Source: JAAYAY01 sp964429355 (GTDB taxonomy: Bacteria; Planctomycetota; Planctomycetia; Pirellulales; Thermoguttaceae). From it: a stretch of 18,424 bases of DNA. Under the pieces are notes generated by a model, which saw nothing but the letters and a program-made list of their open reading frames with translations, did no database searches and was not told the DNA's origin. Made by a program: the position numbers and the translations under genes. Where the stretch lies: positions 1 to 18,424 of the forward strand of contig CAYSCH010000176.1 in the NCBI GenBank assembly GCA_964429355.1, written 5' to 3'. Below, one piece after another: positions 14,552 through 18,424 of the stretch (position 1 is the stretch's first letter; the number at the start of each line of letters is the position of its first letter).

Positions 14552-16276
14552 ATGAGGCGAATCTACGGATACGCTGTTCTAGCCCTATTGACCCTGTCGT
14601 TCGGAGCTGACCGCGCCCCCGCAGCCCCCGGTGTGCCGATCATTCCCGAGACCGCCGCCGCCCAGCATGGCCTCGCGCGGCCCTGGTTCACGCAGGCCCA
14701 GGTGGATCGGAACCGGGGAAAGATTGAGCACCTGGTTCTGGACGACGGAACCCTCTTCGTACAAACAGACCGTGGGGTGCTTCAGACGATCGACGCCGAA
14801 ACCGGGCGGACGCTGTGGGCCAAGGAGGTGGGAAGACGCGACTTCCCCAGCATGCGGCCGGCCGCGAATGCCAAAATGGTGGCCGTGATCAACGGCTCGA
14901 CACTCTATATCCTCCACCGCCCCACAGGCAGGCTCCTGTGGGAACGCCAGGTCGACGGTGTTCCCGGGGCAGGACCGGCACTCAGTCAGTCCCGGGTCTA
15001 TGTGCCCATGACCGACGGCTTGGTGCTTGCGTATCGCCTCGAAGCAGTCACCGACCCGGCCGTTGAACTCGGACTGCTTAATCCAGAATCCGCGGAGGAC
15101 GCCAAAGCGCTCGAAGCGAGGCAGTTGGAGGCCATGCGACTCCAGCAGGATGTCAAACCGCCTCTGGCGTGCCAGTCGTTCGGGCGAGCCATGGTTCAGC
15201 CCCTGGTGATCCGCGATAATCCCGCAGAAGAATGGGTTGCCTGGCCCACGGACCGCGGCTTTCTCTTTGCCGGGCGAATCGAAGGCGATTCCGCCGATTG
15301 GTTCGAAATGATGTACAAGCTGGAGACCGGAGCGGACATCACGGCCCGGCCGACTTTCTTGCCCCCTGCCACCCAGGAAGTTACGGATTCCGGCGTCCTT
15401 TTCGTGCCTTCTCAAGACGGCTTTCTCCACGCCATCCGGGAACATGACGGAACGTCCATGTGGCGGTTCTCCACAGGTGAACCCGTCCTCGAACCGGCCG
15501 TTCCCATTGTCGATAGGGTCTACGTTACCACCCAACTCGGAGGCATGTACTGCGTTGCGGTGCCTACCGGGCAGCAACTCTGGTGGGCGCCCGGAATTAT
15601 GCAGTTCATTGCGGCGAGCAAAGAACGCGTCTATTGCGAAGATCGCAGTGGAAATGTCGTCGTGCTCCACGCCCAATCCGGCGGACGCCTCGATGTCATC
15701 CCCGCCGCTGGCTTGCCGATCAAGTTGATGAATCTCCAGACGGATCGAATCTACCTGGCCGCCGAAAGCGGACTCATTCAATGCCTCCGAGAGATCGAAT
15801 TGGAGAAACCGATCCTCCATCATCCAAAACCGGCGCCCAAACCGGAGAAGCCAAAGCCCAAGAAAACGGAGGCAACGGGACCTCCGAAACCGAAATCGGC
15901 GCCCGCCGATAATCCCTTCGGCTCGGGCGGAGCCGCTGCGCCCGCCGCCGGCGCTGCACCAGCCGAGGATCCCTTCGGCACCGGCGGAGCCCCTGCGCCT
16001 GCCGGTGGTATGGCACCTGCCGAGGATCCCTTCGGCACCGGCGGAGCCCCTGCGCCTGCTGGTGGCGCTGCTCCTGCTGAAGACCCCTTCGGCACCGGCG
16101 GAGCCGCTGCGCCTGCTGGTGGTGCTGCACCTGCCGAGGACCCCTTCGGTACCGGCGGAGCCGCTGCGCCTGCTGGCGGTGCGGCACCTGCCGAAGATCC
16201 CTTCGGGGGAACTTCGGCGCCCGCAGAGAACCCTGCCGGTGGAGGCAGTCCACCGGCCGCCGATCCGTTCCGTTAG
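14552..16276 (+). CDS. Secreted PQQ-type beta-propeller protein with a Gly/Ala/Pro repeat tail
   Basis: This is a 574-residue protein. Residues 1-27 are a signal peptide (MRRIYGYAVLALLTLSFG, then a small-residue site near AAP). The frame is open back to GTG 14507, but ATG 14552 gives the natural signal sequence and has GGTGAGG 8 bases upstream. Residues from about 50 to 420 form seven to eight PQQ_2-like blades, with repeats such as LFVQTDRGVLQTIDAETGRT, LYILHRPTGRLLWE and VYVTTQLGGMYCV. These propellers often act as scaffolds, as in BamB, or as quinoprotein enzymes; no metal/PQQ ligand set was confirmed, so a scaffold is likelier. A Lys/Pro linker (KPAPKPEKPKPKK) follows, then five 19-residue DPFGTGG...PAE repeats ending in DPFR. 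The tail is probably extended and may interact with the wall or with itself. It is divergent from the 1339-residue gene and convergent with the NPYASP gene, 25 bases away. Confidence 0.87.
   Translation: MRRIYGYAVLALLTLSFGADRAPAAPGVPIIPETAAAQHGLARPWFTQAQVDRNRGKIEHLVLDDGTLFVQTDRGVLQTIDAETGRTLWAKEVGRRDFPSMRPAANAKMVAVINGSTLYILHRPTGRLLWERQVDGVPGAGPALSQSRVYVPMTDGLVLAYRLEAVTDPAVELGLLNPESAEDAKALEARQLEAMRLQQDVKPPLACQSFGRAMVQPLVIRDNPAEEWVAWPTDRGFLFAGRIEGDSADWFEMMYKLETGADITARPTFLPPATQEVTDSGVLFVPSQDGFLHAIREHDGTSMWRFSTGEPVLEPAVPIVDRVYVTTQLGGMYCVAVPTGQQLWWAPGIMQFIAASKERVYCEDRSGNVVVLHAQSGGRLDVIPAAGLPIKLMNLQTDRIYLAAESGLIQCLREIELEKPILHHPKPAPKPEKPKPKKTEATGPPKPKSAPADNPFGSGGAAAPAAGAAPAEDPFGTGGAPAPAGGMAPAEDPFGTGGAPAPAGGAAPAEDPFGTGGAAAPAGGAAPAEDPFGTGGAAAPAGGAAPAEDPFGGTSAPAENPAGGGSPPAADPFR
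15911..16195 (+). repeat. 57-bp tandem repeat, five copies, in the PQQ gene
   Basis: Five in-frame units encode [D/N]PFG[T/S]GGAxAPAxGxAPAE, 19 residues each, and a partial sixth (DPFG) starts at 16196. The units differ mostly at third positions and at two Ala/Pro and Ala/Met sites. The copies are similar enough for the number to change by slippage or recombination. Confidence 0.92.
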
Positions 16277-16301
16277 CTTGACCGGCCCCTGGACGGATAC
16301 T

Positions 16302-16964
16302 TCATCCAATCCCCAGGTACTTCTTGATTCCTGGCATCCTCGCTTGAGCGATTGCGGCTTCCTGCGGGGAGAACGGCGGGAGCCGGTCTAAATACCCGGA
16401 GTGGACGCCTCGGACCCGAACCAGGTGTTTGCCGTCCAATCGACCGGCCAGACCGAGGTGCACGCGGTCGCGGTAATAGTAGACGAGCGTCTGCAGAATT
16501 GCGGCCGGAACCAACGCGAAAATCAGCCAGGGAAAGACGATCGCCAGAGCCAGGGCACTCACGACGAGTGCCACCATGAGCGACAACGAAACGAGTCCCG
16601 CAATTGCCAGCCGCACGATCCACAGCCGCAGGCTGAGATATCCGAGCGTGGGAAACGACGGCACCAGCCCTCGCCCTTGCAGAATGACGGCGGCGAAGAT
16701 GGAGAGAATGATCCCGGCGACGGGGATGTGGAGCAGCAGCAGAGCAATCGCTACCGCCGGGGCATCGCTCATGACAGGACTCAGCAACACCAGCCCCGTA
16801 CGGTTGGTTACCCAGCATGCCTTGGGGGGCCTGACTCGGGCCACAAGCATGACCAACTCGTCGCCATCGCGCCACACGCCAAACGTCTCCGCCGCCGTCA
16901 TATCGGCCGGCTGTTCCGCACCCAGGGGCGAGGCGTAGGGATTGTCGTGCTGATAGGTAGACAT
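16302..16964 (-). CDS. Membrane protein of unknown function with NPYASP N-terminus
   Basis: This 220-residue protein starts MSTYQHDNPYASPLG; NPYASP-type starts are common on small planctomycete membrane proteins. A soluble N-terminal part (about 1-65) is followed by three or four hydrophobic segments between about 68 and 165 (such as VAIALLLLHIPVAGIILSIF and IVFPWLIFALVPAAILQTLV). It ends in a basic cytoplasmic-looking tail (YRDRVHLGLAGRLDGKHLVRV). The frame is open upstream to 17060, but the extra residues look untranslated and ATG 16964 gives the family-like start. Its ribosome site is poor: GGGGAG lies about 14 bases away. It follows the transhydrogenase gene after 102 bases that include a hairpin. 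No enzymatic motif is visible. Confidence 0.75.
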   Translation of the reverse strand: MSTYQHDNPYASPLGAEQPADMTAAETFGVWRDGDELVMLVARVRPPKACWVTNRTGLVLLSPVMSDAPAVAIALLLLHIPVAGIILSIFAAVILQGRGLVPSFPTLGYLSLRLWIVRLAIAGLVSLSLMVALVVSALALAIVFPWLIFALVPAAILQTLVYYYRDRVHLGLAGRLDGKHLVRVRGVHSGYLDRLPPFSPQEAAIAQARMPGIKKYLGIG

Positions 16965-17029
16965 GACGACATGATAGTCTCCCCGGGATACGACGGCATC
17001 GTGTCCGGCGGGTGGATTATCGGTCCTCG

Positions 17030-17065
17030 CCCCCGTGACGCGTTTCGAAACGTATCCCACGGGGG
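17030..17065 (-). terminator. Hairpin at the end of the transhydrogenase gene
   Basis: CCCCCGTG (17030-17037) and CACGGGGG (17058-17065) pair over 8 bases. The interior contains the 12-base palindrome CGTTTCGAAACG. It starts one base after the pntAA-type stop codon. No T-run follows, so it may be only a partial terminator or a 3'-end stabiliser. Confidence 0.4.
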
Positions 17066-17066
17066 A

Positions 17067-18254
17067 TCAGACTTGGCCGGCACCGGTCGCGGGCGGTGCG
17101 ATCTCAATGCCGAGAATTACGGCAACTCGTGGATTGACGATCTTGCCGTCCCGGGCGACGAGGGTTTCGCGGATGATCTCGTCTTCCATGTCGAGGTTCA
17201 ATTGGCCGTCCTTGACCATATTCAGGAGGAAGGTCGCGATGTTCTTGGCGTACATCTGGCTGGCGTGGTAGGGGATCTCGGCGGGCAGATTGGCCGGTCC
17301 GAGGATGGTCACGCCTCCCGTGACGATGGTTTCGCCGGGCCTGGTCAGCTCGCAGTTTCCTCCCCGCTCCGCGGCCAGATCGACTACCACGGAACCGGGC
17401 TTCATGTGCTGGACCATCTTGGCCGTCACCAGGATGGGGGCCTTCTTGCCGGGAACAGCGGCCGTGGTGATGACCACATCGCTATCCGCGACCGCCTGCA
17501 ACATCAATTCCTGCTGCTTCCGGATCGCTTCGTCGTCGAGTTGCTTCGCGTAGCCGCCCTTGTCTTCCGCGGCAGTCGTATTGAGCTGGATTTCAAGGAA
17601 TTTTCCACCCAGGCTCTCGACCTGCTCCTTGACCACGGGCCGCACATCGTAGGCCGACACCACCGCTCCAAGTCGCTTGGAGGAGGCGATGGCCTGCAAT
17701 CCGGCAACGCCCGCCCCAACAATGAACACTCGAGCCGGCGCAATCGTGCCGGCGGCGGTCATCATCATGGGGAACATCTTCGGTAGCGCGGTGGCAGCCA
17801 ATAGCACGGCCCGATACCCGGCAATGGTGGCCATCGACGAGAGCACATCCATGCTCTGGGCCCGGGTAATGCGGGGCACGAGTTCCAGGGCAAAGAACGT
17901 CGCACCCGTTTCCGCAATCTTTCGGGCACTTTCCGGGCATCCCAGCGGATCGGCCATTCCGATGACAACTCCGCCCCTCTTGATAAGAGCAAGGTCGGAA
18001 TCCGCCGCGCTGCCGGCAGCACCACCCGTACGTATCTGGAAAACCACGTCGGCCGCAAAGACCTCCTCGCGGCTCCCGGCGATCTTGGCACCCTTCTCGA
18101 CGTAAGCTTCGTCCGGATATCCGGCCTCGAGGCCGGCGCCCGGCTGAATCCGGACTTCGAGTCCAGCTTTCACGAGACTCGGGACCACAGCCGGCACCAT
18201 GGCGACCCGGCGTTCTCCGGGAACTACTTCTTTGGGGATTCCAACGACAATCAT
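17067..18254 (-). CDS. pntAA: NAD(P) transhydrogenase alpha subunit, soluble NAD-binding part
   Basis: This 395-residue protein is dI of proton-translocating transhydrogenase, which passes hydride between NADH and NADP+ at the inner membrane. It begins MIVVGIPKEVVPGERRVAMVP, as PntA does. RxTRAQSMDVLSSMATIAGY and the GAGVAGLQA (NAD Rossmann) segment followed by KRLGAVVSAYDVRP are diagnostic and separate it from alanine dehydrogenase. The length and the absence of membrane helices fit the split form (PntAA), which needs PntAB and PntB. ATG 18254 is used because the family alignment starts there; the frame stays open to 18383. Only a weak GGAA lies upstream. The next gene downstream is not pntAB but the NPYASP membrane protein, with a hairpin between, so the partners must be elsewhere. 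Confidence 0.93.
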   Translation of the reverse strand: MIVVGIPKEVVPGERRVAMVPAVVPSLVKAGLEVRIQPGAGLEAGYPDEAYVEKGAKIAGSREEVFAADVVFQIRTGGAAGSAADSDLALIKRGGVVIGMADPLGCPESARKIAETGATFFALELVPRITRAQSMDVLSSMATIAGYRAVLLAATALPKMFPMMMTAAGTIAPARVFIVGAGVAGLQAIASSKRLGAVVSAYDVRPVVKEQVESLGGKFLEIQLNTTAAEDKGGYAKQLDDEAIRKQQELMLQAVADSDVVITTAAVPGKKAPILVTAKMVQHMKPGSVVVDLAAERGGNCELTRPGETIVTGGVTILGPANLPAEIPYHASQMYAKNIATFLLNMVKDGQLNLDMEDEIIRETLVARDGKIVNPRVAVILGIEIAPPATGAGQV

Positions 18255-18371
18255 GCTGCGTTCCACACGTTGGTTTGATGGGCAAACTGGATCGATCCGG
18301 AAAGATGAGCGTTGGTCAGCGGCATCGTTCTCGGTGTCGGCACAGAGGGGTAAGTTCTGGCAGTCGAAAGA

Positions 18372-18377
18372 ATTATA
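18372..18377 (-). promoter_or_regulatory. Possible -10 element for the transhydrogenase gene
   Basis: On the minus strand a perfect TATAAT lies about 118 bases before the pntAA ATG. No convincing -35 is found 16-18 bases upstream, so it is a candidate only. The leader it implies (about 110 bases) shows no structure I recognise. Confidence 0.35.
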
Positions 18378-18424
18378 CCTCACGCGGCCATCAATGAGAC
18401 ATCCTCAAAACGCTGGAAGTTGAG

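Noticed and set aside
15911..16195. Regular repeats considered as a CRISPR array
   Set aside because: The units are contiguous, in frame, coding and without unique spacers.
14585..16309. A 574-residue minus-strand open frame opposite the PQQ gene
   Set aside because: The opposite strand encodes a signal peptide and propeller repeats with proper motifs; this frame only mirrors them.
17067..18254. Alanine dehydrogenase as an alternative to transhydrogenase alpha
   Set aside because: The RxTRAQSMDVLSSMATIAGY and KRLGAVVSAYDVRP segments and the overall length fit PntAA and not alanine dehydrogenase.

Overview
This window looks like a high-GC planctomycete chromosome, probably of the Pirellulales/Thermogutta type. 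That placement is inferred from gene content, not from a marker gene. The pointers are a BlaI/M56 peptidase pair without a penicillin-binding sensor domain, a cytosolic Ser/Thr kinase carrying a zinc ribbon, TPRs and WD40 propellers, a PQQ-like secreted protein, and a small membrane protein starting with an 'NPYASP' motif. No rRNA, tRNA, insertion sequence or CRISPR array was found.

Layout. (1) 1-1876, minus strand: an SDR/thioester-reductase-like protein with a C-terminal SCP2-like domain. Four bases downstream begins a condensation/acyltransferase-type protein with an HHxxxDG motif that runs off the left edge, so the left end looks like part of a lipid or natural-product pathway. (2) 1877-2705: a gene-free divergent region ending in a good promoter covered by two tandem dyads, the likely BlaI operators. 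(3) 2706-5867, plus strand: blaI-like repressor, then an M56 (BlaR1-like) membrane metallopeptidase whose reading frame continues through an internal Shine-Dalgarno, ATG and signal-peptide-like segment into a long charged coiled coil. (4) 5868-6078: convergent spacer with a strong nested hairpin. (5) 6079-14319, minus strand: a 1339-residue protein of unknown function, then a kinase with two WD40 arrays of exact 42-residue period (its own -35/-10 promoter is visible), then a stand-alone Hpt phosphotransfer protein. (6) 14552-16276, plus strand: secreted PQQ-propeller protein with five 57-bp tandem repeats in its tail. (7) 16302-18254, minus strand: soluble NAD(P) transhydrogenase alpha subunit (pntAA type), a hairpin at its stop codon, then the NPYASP membrane protein.

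Working together. BlaI and the M56 protein should form a repressor/protease signalling pair. BlaI would sit on the double operator and be relieved when the M56 domain is activated, here by something sensed without a beta-lactam-binding domain. The 1339-aa protein, the kinase and the Hpt protein are collinear and may form a signalling unit joining Ser/Thr phosphorylation to His-Asp phosphorelay; this is inference from position only. The strongest candidates for something undescribed are the M56/coiled-coil gene with a possible second internal product and the unknown-protein/kinase/Hpt cluster.
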